Source: Leucobacter sp. UCMA 4100 (GTDB lineage: Bacteria; Actinomycetota; Actinomycetes; Actinomycetales; Microbacteriaceae). Taken from it: DNA of 64,000 nucleotides. Below are positions 23,913 through 32,850 of this stretch, in pieces (positions within the stretch are counted from its first letter, which is position 1; every line of letters starts with the position of its first letter). The DNA lies in the NCBI RefSeq assembly GCF_027853335.1, contig NZ_JAFEUS010000002.1, forward strand, positions 1,782,514 to 1,846,513. The letters are read 5' to 3'. A program made the translations under genes and the position numbers. The notes beneath the pieces were generated by a model. That model was not told where the DNA came from and did not search any database. It saw only the letters and a program-made list of their open reading frames with translations.

Positions 23913-25548
23913 CTATGACGGCGGATCAGTCGACTTCGATGAAAGGGCCCCGGTGAAGGGTCCCGAACTCGGGATCAAAGGCTGGTTGCGCTGGTTCTGG
24001 CGACAGCTCACGAGCATGCGTGTGGCGCTCCTGCTGCTGCTCATGCTCGCGATCGCGACGATCCCCGGCTCGTTGTTTCCGCAACGCGGCGCCGACCCGA
24101 ACGGTGTCGCGCTCTGGCAGCAGGACAACCCTGACCTCTTCAAGGTGCTCGACGCGTTCCCGCTGCAAATGTTCGACGTGTACGGCTCGGTCTGGTTCTC
24201 GTCGATCTATCTGCTGCTGTTCATCTCGCTCGTTGGCTGCGTGCTGCCGAGGCTTGCCCAGCACTGGAAGGCGCTGCGCTCGGCCCCGCCGAAAACCCCG
24301 GCACGGCTCACCCGCATGGCCGGCTTCTCGTCGACCGAGGTCACGAACGAGAACGCCTCTGATGCCGAGAAGCTCGAGTTTGCCCAGGCTGCGGTTGCCC
24401 GCGGCGAGCAGCTGCTGAAGAAGCAGGGCTACCGCACGGTCATCGAAGAGCGCACCTTTCGCGGTCGCACCGAGGTCTCGGTTTCGGCCGAGCGCGGCTA
24501 CGCACGTGAGACCGGTAACCTCGTGTTTCACATCGGCCTGCTCGGCGTGCTCGTCGCCATTGGCGTCAACGGCGCCTTCAACTTTCACGGGCAGAAGGTG
24601 CTCATCGAGGGCGAGGCCGCCATGGTCAACGCGCTCATCGACTACGACACTGCGACGAGCGGCACCTACTTCGACGATAACTCGCTCGACGCCTGGGGCA
24701 TGCGCCTCGACAACCTCGAGATCGATTACGTGACACCAGAAGACGCGAACCAGAACGCGGTTGGCCAGGTGCTTGAGCACCGCGCCTTCGTCACGATGTT
24801 CCCCGCTGACGGCTCAGCGTCGAAGGAGGAGCTCGTCAGGGTCAACCACCCGCTGCGCTTCGCCGGCTCAAGCATCTACCTGCTCGCGAACGGCTACGCT
24901 CCCGTGATCACGATTCATAATGCCGAGGGCAAGATCGTGCACCAGGAGCCCGTCGTCTTCATTCCGCAGGACACGAACATGACGTCGCTCGGCATTATCA
25001 AGGTGTCTGACGGCATGCCAGAGCAGCTCGGTCTGCGCGGCTTCTTCTACCCGACGAAGGCCGAGCTCGACACGGGCGCCCTCACCTCGTCGTACCCCGA
25101 CCTTAACGATCCGGTGCTCACGCTCGATGTGTTCGAGGGCGACCTCGGCATCAACGAGGGCATTCCCCAGTCGGTATACGCGCTCGACACGAGCGAGATG
25201 GAGCAACTCACGGGCCGCGCCGTCGACAAAGACTCGCTTGAGCTCACTCTCGGCGAAACCGTCGACCTGCCAAACGGCCTCGGCACCATCAGCATGGATT
25301 CGGTTCCGCGCTACGTCGGCTTCGACGTGCTCACGAACCCCGCCCAAACCTGGATTCTCGTCTCGGCCCTCGCCGCAACGGCCGGCCTGATCGGCTCGAT
25401 CTTTGTGCCGCGCAGGCGCATGTGGGTCAAGGCGATCCCGAATGCCTCTGGCGTCACCTTCGAGTACGCGGCTTTGGCCCGTGGCGATGACCCGACGCTT
25501 GAGCGCGCGGTCGAAGACTTCAAGACCTCGCACCGCGAAGAGCTCTAG
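23890..25548 (+). CDS. resB: Cytochrome c biogenesis protein ResB
   Basis: This 552-residue membrane protein works with CcsB to carry heme across the membrane and attach it to apocytochrome c. The N-terminus has TSMRVALLLLLMLAIATIPGSLFPQ, the ResB opening helix, a second pair of helices around residues 95 and 205, a large external domain and a final helix near ILVSALAATAGLIGSIF. Normally ccsB follows directly; here it lies 6 kb away beyond a polyamine transport island. A strong bidirectional terminator follows the stop. Confidence 0.92.
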   Translation: MVSSRPSDYDGGSVDFDERAPVKGPELGIKGWLRWFWRQLTSMRVALLLLLMLAIATIPGSLFPQRGADPNGVALWQQDNPDLFKVLDAFPLQMFDVYGSVWFSSIYLLLFISLVGCVLPRLAQHWKALRSAPPKTPARLTRMAGFSSTEVTNENASDAEKLEFAQAAVARGEQLLKKQGYRTVIEERTFRGRTEVSVSAERGYARETGNLVFHIGLLGVLVAIGVNGAFNFHGQKVLIEGEAAMVNALIDYDTATSGTYFDDNSLDAWGMRLDNLEIDYVTPEDANQNAVGQVLEHRAFVTMFPADGSASKEELVRVNHPLRFAGSSIYLLANGYAPVITIHNAEGKIVHQEPVVFIPQDTNMTSLGIIKVSDGMPEQLGLRGFFYPTKAELDTGALTSSYPDLNDPVLTLDVFEGDLGINEGIPQSVYALDTSEMEQLTGRAVDKDSLELTLGETVDLPNGLGTISMDSVPRYVGFDVLTNPAQTWILVSALAATAGLIGSIFVPRRRMWVKAIPNASGVTFEYAALARGDDPTLERAVEDFKTSHREEL

Positions 25549-25591
25549 TCAAAACCCTGGGCGGATCGCGCCGAGCGGTGAACCACGCACG

Positions 25592-25629
25592 AAGGCCCCG
25601 GCGGCTCACCTGAGCCGGCCGGGGCCTTT
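25592..25629. terminator. Bidirectional terminator between resB and potC
   Basis: AAGGCCCCGGC and GGCCGGGGCCTTT form a long GC stem with an inner GCTC/GAGC pairing, ending in TTT on the plus strand and starting with AA on the other. It serves the convergent resB and potC operons. Confidence 0.8.
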
Positions 25630-25642
25630 CGCGTAGGGGCAG

Positions 25643-26452
25643 CTACTTCGCGGCCTGGTTCTCCTGTGCTTTCTGTGAGAAGTAGACCGGGATGAGCGAG
25701 AGCAGAATCATGATTGTCGCGACGACGTTCACCTGGTTCGCCTCGTTTGGGCGGCCCATCTGGTTCATCATCCACAGCGGAATCGTGTCGACGCCGGGAG
25801 GCGCCGTGAAGATCGTCACGACGATCTCGTCAAACGACAGTGCGAAGGCGAGCAGGCCGCCGGCGATGAACGCGGTGCGAAACTGCGGGAAGGTGACGAG
25901 CCGAAAGGTCTGCATGATGCCGCCGCCGAGGTCCATCGACGCCTCTTCGAGGTTTGGGCTCATGCGGCGAAGCCGGGCAATCACGTTGTTGAACACCATG
26001 ACGATGCAGAAGGTCGCGTGCGAGACGATGAGCCCGAAGAAGCCGATGTGAATGCCCATCGGTTCGAGCACCGAGTGGTAGGTGTTCGAGAGCGCGACAC
26101 CCGTGACGATGCCGGGCAGGGTGATGGGCAGAATGATGAGCAGGTTCACGACCTCGCGGCCGAAGAAGTTGTAGCGCTGCAGCGCAAACGAGGCGAGGGT
26201 GCCGAGCAGCAGGGCGATCGCGGTCGCGGCGAGGGCGACGACCACCGAGTTCCACACGGCGGCGTGCACGGCCGGGTTACCGAGCGCGGCCTCCCACCAC
26301 GTGAGCGAGAACTCGGCCACGGGCCACCCGGCAACGCGCTTCGCGTTGAACGAGTTCAGCACGACCATGGCGAGCGGCGTGTAGACGAAGAGCATGACGA
26401 TGGCGGCGATCGCGCCGAGCACGATCTTTGCGGTGCGGTTCAATCTCAACAT
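25643..26452 (-). CDS. Polyamine-type ABC transporter permease, PotC family
   Basis: This 269-residue permease has six hydrophobic segments. It opens with VYTPLAMVVLNSFNA, which matches PotC, and carries the EAA-loop LEEASMDLGGGIMQTFRLVTFPQ that contacts the ATPase. With PotB it forms the channel for a polyamine or GABA-like cation. AGGAG lies 7 nt before the ATG. It is last in the potA-potD-potB-potC operon on the minus strand. Confidence 0.88.
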   Translation of the reverse strand: MLRLNRTAKIVLGAIAAIVMLFVYTPLAMVVLNSFNAKRVAGWPVAEFSLTWWEAALGNPAVHAAVWNSVVVALAATAIALLLGTLASFALQRYNFFGREVVNLLIILPITLPGIVTGVALSNTYHSVLEPMGIHIGFFGLIVSHATFCIVMVFNNVIARLRRMSPNLEEASMDLGGGIMQTFRLVTFPQFRTAFIAGGLLAFALSFDEIVVTIFTAPPGVDTIPLWMMNQMGRPNEANQVNVVATIMILLSLIPVYFSQKAQENQAAK

Positions 26453-26461
26453 GGGAGGCTC

Positions 26462-27346
26462 CTAGAGGTTGTCGAGCGCGCCGGTGCGGCGAACGAGAAG
26501 CAGAAACACGAGCACGATCACGATGGGAACCACCGAGAACGCGGCCGCGACGGGCGGGTTCAGGTTGATGTTCGACGAGATGATTGAACCGATCATCTGG
26601 GTCGATCCGCCAACGAATCGAGCGGCGATGAAATCGCCGAGGCTGAGCGAGAATGTCATGATCGAGCCGGCAATGACGGCCGGCTTCAGGATGGGAAACA
26701 CGACTGAGGTGATCGTGCGCAGGCCCTTCGCGCCGAGGTCGCTCGCGGCGTCGTACAGGTTCGTGGGAATCTGCGATACCGCCGAGTAGATCGGGATGAT
26801 CATGTACGGAAACCAGAGGTAGGTGAGCGTGATGATGACGGTCGTGATGCCGAAGCCTGGGCCGCTGATGCCGAGCGGGTTCAGTAGCCAGTTCACGAAG
26901 CCCTCCTCGGCGAAGGTGATGCGCATCGCGAGCACCTTGACGAGGTAGCCCGCCCAGAGCGGGAGCGTGACGGCGACCGCGAGAAAGGCGCGCAGCTTCG
27001 GGCCAGCGACCTTCGCCATAAAGACGGCGAGGGGCACGGCGAAGACGATGCAAATAGCGGTGACGGCGAGGGCAATGCCGAGCGTGCGCACCGCGGTCCA
27101 GAAGAACGCCGGAATCTTCACGAGGTTCACGAAGTTATCGAACGTGAAGCCGGGCGTGACCTTCGACGTGAACGGGTCAGTGACCCAGAACGCGGTCACG
27201 AGCATGAGCGCGATCGAAAGAATATAGACCCCCACGAGCCACAGCATCGGGGGCGTGATGAGCGCCGCGAGCCTGCCGCGCGGGCGCTTGTAGAGCGAAG
27301 AAGAAACCGGGTGTGCGGTGCGCTTCGTTGCGGTTTGTGTTGACAC
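26462..27346 (-). CDS. Polyamine-type ABC transporter permease, PotB family
   Basis: This 294-residue permease has a basic cytosolic tail, a first helix near PPMLWLVGVYILSIALMLV, and the EAA loop LYDAASDLGAKGLRTITSVVFP. It is the PotB partner of the next permease, 9 nt downstream. The GTG start follows GAGGA. It is separated from potD by a stable hairpin that probably lowers permease mRNA relative to the binding protein. Confidence 0.88.
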   Translation of the reverse strand: MSTQTATKRTAHPVSSSLYKRPRGRLAALITPPMLWLVGVYILSIALMLVTAFWVTDPFTSKVTPGFTFDNFVNLVKIPAFFWTAVRTLGIALAVTAICIVFAVPLAVFMAKVAGPKLRAFLAVAVTLPLWAGYLVKVLAMRITFAEEGFVNWLLNPLGISGPGFGITTVIITLTYLWFPYMIIPIYSAVSQIPTNLYDAASDLGAKGLRTITSVVFPILKPAVIAGSIMTFSLSLGDFIAARFVGGSTQMIGSIISSNINLNPPVAAAFSVVPIVIVLVFLLLVRRTGALDNL

Positions 27347-27390
27347 TGCGAATCCTCAAAGTGTGGTGATGAGTGGTGCGGATCGGGGCC

Positions 27391-27419
27391 CGCGGGGTGG
27401 CATCGAGCGCCGCCCCGCG
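27391..27419 (-). terminator. Hairpin between potD and potB
   Basis: CGCGGGGTGGC (27391-27401) pairs with GCCGCCCCGCG (27409-27419) across a 7-nt loop with one wobble. It lies in the 120-bp gap after potD and has no T-run, so it looks like a partial terminator or mRNA-end protector, as after the other ABC binding-protein gene at 4258. Confidence 0.5.
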
Positions 27420-27466
27420 AGCGTGGGTGCCGGATGCCGCAAGGTGGCGGCGCCCGGCGAGGGGGT

Positions 27467-28654
27467 TTAGCCCTTTACCGTGGTCCAGGCCTCGGTCCAC
27501 TGCTGGAAGTTCGTGCACTGTACGTCGGTGCGGCCGTCGATGCACTGCTCGATCGGCGTGGTCCAGAACCAGACCTGCGAGTAGTACTCTTCGTCGGTTG
27601 CCTTGAAGGTCTCGCAGTGTGCCTTCGCCTCGTCGTTCAGCTCGCAGAACGCCGCGTTGGCGGGCGCCATGCCGAAGTTCATCGCGATTGCGCCGTTGAC
27701 CTCGGCGCCACTCGTGTAGTCCATCCACTGGTAGGCGCAGTTCGGGTTCTTCGACTGGGCGCCGAGCATCCAGGCGTCTGACCAGCCGGTCGAGCCCTCC
27801 TTGGGCAGTGTGCCCTCGAGGCGGTCATCTTCGCTCAGCTTGCGCAGAACCTCCCACGAGGTGCCGACGACGGTGTTGCCGTTCGTGAACGAGGTGATCT
27901 GGGCGACGGGGTCTGCCCAGTGCTCTGAGACGCGCTTGTTCTGGTCTTTGAGCAGGTCAACCGCGGCCTTCAGCTGGGTCTCGTCGAGTGCGTACGGGTT
28001 CGTGATGCCGAGGTCGGGCTGGGTGTGCATGAGGTAGATCGCGGCGTCGGCGATGTAGATGGGTGCGTCGTAGCCGATGATCTTGCCCGCGTAGGGTGAA
28101 TCCTCTTCCCACACAACGCTCCAGCTGTCGGGGGTCTCGGTGACAACGTCGGTGTTGTACTGCAGAATGTTTGCGCCGCGACCGATGGGCACGCCGTACG
28201 ACTTGCCGTTCAGGGTGTCGTATACCTGGCCTTGCATGCCCTCAACGATGTCGTCGCCGAAGTTGGGAATGAGCTCCTGGTTGATGGGCTGCACGTCGCC
28301 GCCCACGATGAGGCGCAGCGAGGCGTCGCCCGAGGCCGACACGAGATCGTATTCTCCGGTGCGCATGAGCGTCACCATCTCGTCAGAGGTTCCGGCGACG
28401 CGGCGGTTGACGGTGCACCCGGTCTGCTCCTCGAAGGGCTTGACCCACCCGTCTTCAACGAAGCCCGACCACGCGACGATGTTGACCTCGCCCTCGTTCT
28501 CGCCGAGCTCTTCCATCATGGGTACGTCGGGTACGTCGATCTTGAGCTCGCCTGAGGCGTCGCCCGAGCCCGCGTCGTCTGACGAACAGCCGGTGATTGC
28601 GAGACCCGCGGCGGCGAGCATCGCCGCCGGGATCATCAATTTCTTCTTCAACAT
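27467..28654 (-). CDS. Polyamine-type ABC transporter substrate-binding lipoprotein, PotD family
   Basis: This 395-residue lipoprotein has a signal peptide ending in LAITGC and mature sequence starting SSDDAGSGDASGE. The fold matches PotD: NIVAWSGFVEDGWVKPFEEQTG near the start, then TSDEMVTLMRTGEYDLVSASGD. It captures spermidine, putrescine or a related amine outside the cell and delivers it to PotB/PotC. The exact ligand is not clear. Confidence 0.88.
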   Translation of the reverse strand: MLKKKLMIPAAMLAAAGLAITGCSSDDAGSGDASGELKIDVPDVPMMEELGENEGEVNIVAWSGFVEDGWVKPFEEQTGCTVNRRVAGTSDEMVTLMRTGEYDLVSASGDASLRLIVGGDVQPINQELIPNFGDDIVEGMQGQVYDTLNGKSYGVPIGRGANILQYNTDVVTETPDSWSVVWEEDSPYAGKIIGYDAPIYIADAAIYLMHTQPDLGITNPYALDETQLKAAVDLLKDQNKRVSEHWADPVAQITSFTNGNTVVGTSWEVLRKLSEDDRLEGTLPKEGSTGWSDAWMLGAQSKNPNCAYQWMDYTSGAEVNGAIAMNFGMAPANAAFCELNDEAKAHCETFKATDEEYYSQVWFWTTPIEQCIDGRTDVQCTNFQQWTEAWTTVKG

Positions 28655-28716
28655 CAGTGTGACTCCTTTGTGTGTTTGATGCGGTGTGGTGTGGTGCTTG
28701 AGAGTTGTGGCCTGCG

Positions 28717-29769
28717 TTAGGCGCCGGGAATCGCGGTTGCGTGTGCCCGGTCGAACACCGCGGTCACGCGGTCGCCGCGTCGAATACTCGGGTCGAGCCG
28801 CGGGGCGTGCGCGTTCTGGTGCTCAGAGATGAGGCGCACGCCAGCCTCGGTGTCAATGAGGTACCTTGTTTGCGGGCCTGCGTAGACGGTCTCGGCGATG
28901 ACGCCTTGGAGGGCGACGGTGCCTGCCTCGCCCGTGAAGGTCGCGTCGCGCACGCCGACTCGCTCTGGCCTGATGCTGTGCTGGCTGGCCGAGTCGAAGA
29001 GCTGCTGTGAGAGGTCGCTTGAGATAAGGTTCGTGACGCCCAGAAACTTTGCGACAAACTCGGTTTGCGGAAACTCGTAGACCTCACGCGGGCTGCCGAC
29101 CTGCTCGATCTTGCCGTCGTTGTACACCGCGATGCGGTCAGAGAGCGTGAGCGCCTCTTCCTGGTCGTGTGTGACGAAGATGAAGGTGATGCCGGCCTCG
29201 CGCTGAATCTGCTTGAGCTCGATCTGCATTTGCTCGCGCAGTTGCTTGTCGAGCGCGCCGAGCGGCTCATCGAGCAGCAGCACCTTGGGGCGCAGAATGA
29301 GGGCGCGGGCGAGCGCGATGCGCTGACGCTGACCACCCGAAAGCTGCGATGGTAGCCGGTCTGCGAGGTGGTCGAGCTGCACCTGGCGCAGCGCCTCGCG
29401 TGACCGCTCGTACTTCTCAGCCTTGCTCATCTTGCGCACCGTGAGCCCGTAGGCCACGTTGTCGAGCACGTTCATGTGCGGAAACAGCGCGTAGTCCTGA
29501 AAGACGGTGTTGACCTCGCGGTCGAAGGGCGCCTCGTGGGTGATATCGGTTCCCTCGAGGTGGATCGTGCCCTCGGTGGGAGCCTCAAAGCCGGCAATCA
29601 TGCGCAGCACCGTGGTCTTGCCAGAGCCCGAGGGGCCGAGCATCGAGAAGAACTCGCCTCGCTCGATCTCGATATCTAGGTCTTTGACCGCGGTGAAGTC
29701 GCCGAAGCGCTTCGTGATGCCGCGCAGTGAAACTGCCGCGGTGCCTGAGGCGGGGGTGTCGGTGCTCAT
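28717..29769 (-). CDS. Polyamine-type ABC transporter ATPase, PotA family
   Basis: This 350-residue ATPase has Walker A GPSGSGKTT, Q-loop NTVFQDYALFPHMNV, signature LSGGQRQRIALARAL and Walker B VLLLDEPLGALD. The last 100 residues form the TOBE regulatory domain typical of PotA. It energises the importer and is first in the minus-strand operon. GAGGAG precedes the ATG at 29769. The divergent gap to the GntR gene carries an inverted repeat that may be the operator. Confidence 0.9.
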   Translation of the reverse strand: MSTDTPASGTAAVSLRGITKRFGDFTAVKDLDIEIERGEFFSMLGPSGSGKTTVLRMIAGFEAPTEGTIHLEGTDITHEAPFDREVNTVFQDYALFPHMNVLDNVAYGLTVRKMSKAEKYERSREALRQVQLDHLADRLPSQLSGGQRQRIALARALILRPKVLLLDEPLGALDKQLREQMQIELKQIQREAGITFIFVTHDQEEALTLSDRIAVYNDGKIEQVGSPREVYEFPQTEFVAKFLGVTNLISSDLSQQLFDSASQHSIRPERVGVRDATFTGEAGTVALQGVIAETVYAGPQTRYLIDTEAGVRLISEHQNAHAPRLDPSIRRGDRVTAVFDRAHATAIPGA

Positions 29770-29813
29770 GACGTGTTCTCCTCAACGTCGGTGTCGATGG
29801 GTTGAAAAGACAT

Positions 29814-29835
29814 TAACATATGGTTTTAGATGTTA
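29814..29835. promoter_or_regulatory. Inverted repeat in potA-gntR divergent gap
   Basis: TAACAT (29814-29819) and ATGTTA (29830-29835) are perfect inverted arms with a 10-nt spacer. It sits 45 bp from the potA start and 126 bp from the regulator start. It is a candidate operator of the FCD/GntR protein, though it does not match the standard FadR consensus. Confidence 0.5.
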
Positions 29836-29961
29836 GAAATCCTTGGACGTGAAATCGATCACGATTTGGTTACGCGTCGCGAGGAAATTGCGGGCAGGAA
29901 TTCAGGAAGATCGGGCGAACGACTCGATACACTCGCCAGGGAAAGGCTAGGAGGTCTCAAC

Positions 29962-30765
29962 GTGTCGCAACCCGAACCGCGGTCGAGCAGGCTTCAGGTT
30001 GCCGCGCTCACGCCGATCGGAGACGCGGGGCGCGCAGAGATGATCGTCGACCGCCTGACCGGATCGATCGTTGCCGGCGCCTTTGCCTTCGGCGAGCGAC
30101 TGCCGAGCGAATCAGAACTCGCCAGGCTACTCGGCGTTTCGGTCGTCACGGTGCGCGAAGCACTCACCACGCTTCGCTCGGCCGGGCTCATCGAGACGAG
30201 GCGCGGCAGGGTAGGGGGCAGCTTCGTCTCGCTCACCCGCGACGACGCCGAGCTGATGAGCGCGAGAACCCTCGTCGAGATGCCGCGCGTCACGGTCGCC
30301 GACCTTGGGCTGCACTACGAAATGAGCTCGGCCTCGTGCGCCGAGCTCGCGTGCCAGCGCGCAACCGACTTCGAACTCGACGTCATGAGCGAGATTCTCG
30401 CAACCATTCCAGCCCTTAGCCGAGACGCCTGGCGCGCCAAAGTCACCGACATGCAACTCGAACTTGCGAGCCTCAGCCAGTCGGTGCGCCTCACCGATGA
30501 GCACGTGCGCATCCAGAGCCAGTACACGCCGCTCCTCGCGCTGCAAGACGCCGACCCCGAGGCGCGCGAATACACCGAACGGCAGCTCGCCCAGCAGATT
30601 GAGGCGATCCGCGACGAAGATATTGGCCGCGCACGCACCGTCGTGCGCGAGGGCATTCGCCGTTCAACGCACTGGCTTATCGCGTTTCGACAGCGTCTAG
30701 TTGCACATTCGAACGATGAGGACATACGGTATGAACTACAGAATCGAGGGGGTTCTGTAGCGTAA
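29962..30765 (+). CDS. GntR/FCD family transcriptional regulator of the polyamine island
   Basis: This 267-residue regulator has a winged helix at about residues 30-95 (ERLPSESELARLLGVSVVTVREALTT is split by the helix turn) and an FCD-like helical domain in the C-terminal half. The GTG at 29962 is chosen for its AGGAGG ribosome site; a 44-codon upstream extension is in-frame but unsupported. It is divergent from potA and cotranscribed with the Cache-domain protein 17 nt downstream. It probably controls the importer in response to the amine or its breakdown product. Confidence 0.85.
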   Translation: MSQPEPRSSRLQVAALTPIGDAGRAEMIVDRLTGSIVAGAFAFGERLPSESELARLLGVSVVTVREALTTLRSAGLIETRRGRVGGSFVSLTRDDAELMSARTLVEMPRVTVADLGLHYEMSSASCAELACQRATDFELDVMSEILATIPALSRDAWRAKVTDMQLELASLSQSVRLTDEHVRIQSQYTPLLALQDADPEAREYTERQLAQQIEAIRDEDIGRARTVVREGIRRSTHWLIAFRQRLVAHSNDEDIRYELQNRGGSVA

Positions 30766-30782
30766 GAAAGCGAGAAGGCGTC

Positions 30783-31508
30783 GTGGAACAACGGGTGTTT
30801 CAGCAGGAAGCCGAACGGGGGCTCGCGCTGGTCGAGGGATTCTTCGACGAGGTGTTCGCAATGCTGCGCGACTGGGCGCGGGAGGTCGAGGCTGACCTTG
30901 CACGGCAACTTGCCGCAGGGCCGCTGAGTGATGGCCAGCTCGTCGCGCTCGTCGAAGAACGCTCGAAGGCGATTCTCGGCCAGACTGACGTGCCGATTTA
31001 CGGCGCTGGCTTCTGCGCGGCCGAGACTGTGCTGCCGCAGGGTAATCCCCTTGCGTGGTGGCAAGGCCCCGACAAGCAGCCGCTCGCATCGTCGACCTTC
31101 GGTGTTGGCCCCGGCGCCGTCGACCTTCGCCGCCTCGAGTGGTACCGCACCCCAGAGATGACGGGCCGCGCCGTGGTCGCAGGCCCCTTCGTCGACTACC
31201 TCTGCTCGAACCAGGTGACCCTCACCTCGGCGATTCCCGTATCGATCGACGGAGCATTCGCCGGCGTGCTGTGCGTCGACGTACTCGTGAGCACCCTCGA
31301 AGACTCGTTCTTGCCGAAGCTCCAGTCGAACAACCGGGTCACGGTCATGAACACCAACCGCCGCGTCGTCATCTCGACCGACGTCGCCGTCTTCACGGGC
31401 GACCGCCTCGCCCTCGACCGCGTCGAGCACCCCTCGGCAGGCTTCGCCTCGGCGGCCGAGCACCCCTTCACGGTGCTCTCGGAGCCCGCGCTCGCGGTGG
31501 CGGTGTAG
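30783..31508 (+). CDS. Cache (PDC)-domain protein without output domain
   Basis: This 241-residue protein has a helical N-terminal third and then a Cache/PDC-like fold: WWQGPDKQPLASSTFGVGP, LRRLEWYRTPEMTGRAVVAGPFVDY and ITSAIPVSIDGAFAGVLCVDV are the typical ligand-binding pattern (the last reads LTSAIPVS in the sequence). No signal peptide, membrane helix, kinase, cyclase or chemotaxis domain is present, so it is an unusual cytosolic ligand-binder. It lies 17 nt after the GntR gene and probably shares its transcript. It may sense the imported amine and act with the regulator; this is inference. Confidence 0.7.
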   Translation: MEQRVFQQEAERGLALVEGFFDEVFAMLRDWAREVEADLARQLAAGPLSDGQLVALVEERSKAILGQTDVPIYGAGFCAAETVLPQGNPLAWWQGPDKQPLASSTFGVGPGAVDLRRLEWYRTPEMTGRAVVAGPFVDYLCSNQVTLTSAIPVSIDGAFAGVLCVDVLVSTLEDSFLPKLQSNNRVTVMNTNRRVVISTDVAVFTGDRLALDRVEHPSAGFASAAEHPFTVLSEPALAVAV

Positions 31509-31663
31509 CGGGCGTTCGCGCTGTTTCTCGACGGCTCGATAACTGGCTTTTTCGGTGACACTCTGCTCGAAGCGGTGGCGCACGTTGACCCTCGCGCTGT
31601 AGCACCAATGCTGGCCCGAATTCACAGGTGTAATCGAGTAACCGACCGGTAAACTCGGCAACC
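31509..31663 (+). promoter_or_regulatory. Promoter region of displaced ccsB
   Basis: This 155-bp gap has no gene. TAAACT (31650-31655) lies 8 nt before the ccsB GTG and may be its -10 box, which would give ccsB its own promoter after separation from resB. No good ribosome site or operator is visible. Confidence 0.4.
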
Positions 31664-32548
31664 GTGGAGACTCTTGAGCACTATTCAGGCATGGCGCTGT
31701 ACTCAGCGGTTATCGTTTACTCGCTCGCATTCATTTTTTATGCGGTCGACCTCGCTAACAGGAGCGACGACCAACGCGACGCCACGAAGAGCTCACGCAG
31801 CGTAAAGATCGGTTTCTCGCTCACGGTTCTCGGCTTCCTCCTACACGCAACGGCAACGGTGCTGCGCGGTATTGCTGCCGAGCGAGTGCCCTGGGCCAAC
31901 ATGTACGAGTTTGCCCTCACCGCGACGCTCGCCGGAATCTTCATCTTTATCATCGTGCAGTTCTTCGTCGACCTGCGCTTCCTCGGCACCCTCATGACGG
32001 GCATCGCGGTGCTCTTCCTCATGGTCGCTAAGGTCAATTACTTTGTGCCGGTCGTGCCGCTGCAAGACGCGCTGAATTCGTACTGGCTTGTGATCCACAT
32101 TCTTGTCGCCGTGCTCGCCGTCGGCCTCTACACGCTCGCCTTCGGCCTCGCGATTCTGCAGCTCATGCAGTCACGCCGCGAACGCCTCAAGAAGGAGTCG
32201 GGCGCCGAGGTCATGAAGATGCTGCGCGGTTTCCCGACGTCAGAGCGCCTCGAGAACCTCTCGTACCGCATGACGGTCATCGGCTTCGTCTTCTGGACCT
32301 TCACGCTGATCGCCGGCTCGATCTGGGCCGAGGCCTCGTGGGGCCGCTACTGGGGCTGGGACACGAAAGAGGTCTGGACCTTCGTCATCTGGGTGCTCTA
32401 CGCCGGCTACATTCACGCCCGTGCGACCCGCGGCTGGCGTGGCAACCCTTCGGGCTGGTTGAACATCGTGGGCTTCACTGCAGTGATCTTCAACTTCACG
32501 ATCGTGAACCAGTTCTTCCCGGGTCTGCACTCGTACTCGGGGCTGTAG
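31664..32548 (+). CDS. ccsB: Cytochrome c biogenesis protein CcsB (heme handling, System II)
   Basis: This 294-residue membrane protein carries the WWD-type heme motif WGRYWGWDTKEVWTFVIW and the conserved His in YAGYIHAR, plus PWANMYEFALTATLAG, all typical of CcsA/CcsB. With ResB it exports heme and ligates it to cytochrome c. It belongs to the phosphatase-resA-ccdA-resB operon, but a 6-kb island on the opposite strand and a regulator pair separate it. A GTG start is used. Confidence 0.92.
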   Translation: METLEHYSGMALYSAVIVYSLAFIFYAVDLANRSDDQRDATKSSRSVKIGFSLTVLGFLLHATATVLRGIAAERVPWANMYEFALTATLAGIFIFIIVQFFVDLRFLGTLMTGIAVLFLMVAKVNYFVPVVPLQDALNSYWLVIHILVAVLAVGLYTLAFGLAILQLMQSRRERLKKESGAEVMKMLRGFPTSERLENLSYRMTVIGFVFWTFTLIAGSIWAEASWGRYWGWDTKEVWTFVIWVLYAGYIHARATRGWRGNPSGWLNIVGFTAVIFNFTIVNQFFPGLHSYSGL

Positions 32549-32770
32549 GCCGCGCGCTGTAGGTCGGCGCCCGGTGCCCGGTGCCCGCTGCTGTTGTGGT
32601 GGGGTGCTCGCTGGTTGGCTGGCTGTTCGCTGGCTGGCTGGCGGCTGGCTGTGTCGCTTCCGGCTTGATTACTGTCCTAGAGTGTCACTTTTGTGCCTGA
32701 AGCCGGTGCGACGGCCATCTTTCGGCTACCTGGCGGCACCGCGAGGCTGTTTCCCGGCTTTTATCGCGTC

Positions 32771-32824
32771 TACTTGACGAAAAGCAGGGTTATTTCGCGA
32801 AAACACCCTGCTTTTCGTCAAGTA
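32771..32824. repeat. 52-bp palindromic intergenic repeat, copy 2
   Basis: Arms at 32771-32790 and 32805-32824 are perfect 20-bp inverted repeats around a 14-nt loop that itself contains TTCGCGAA. The 52-bp core is 32772-32823; the flanking T and A add one more pair. The right flank AGTAAACG matches copy 1. Confidence 0.9.
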
Positions 32825-32850
32825 AACGGAAAAACGGTGTGCAGGATCGC

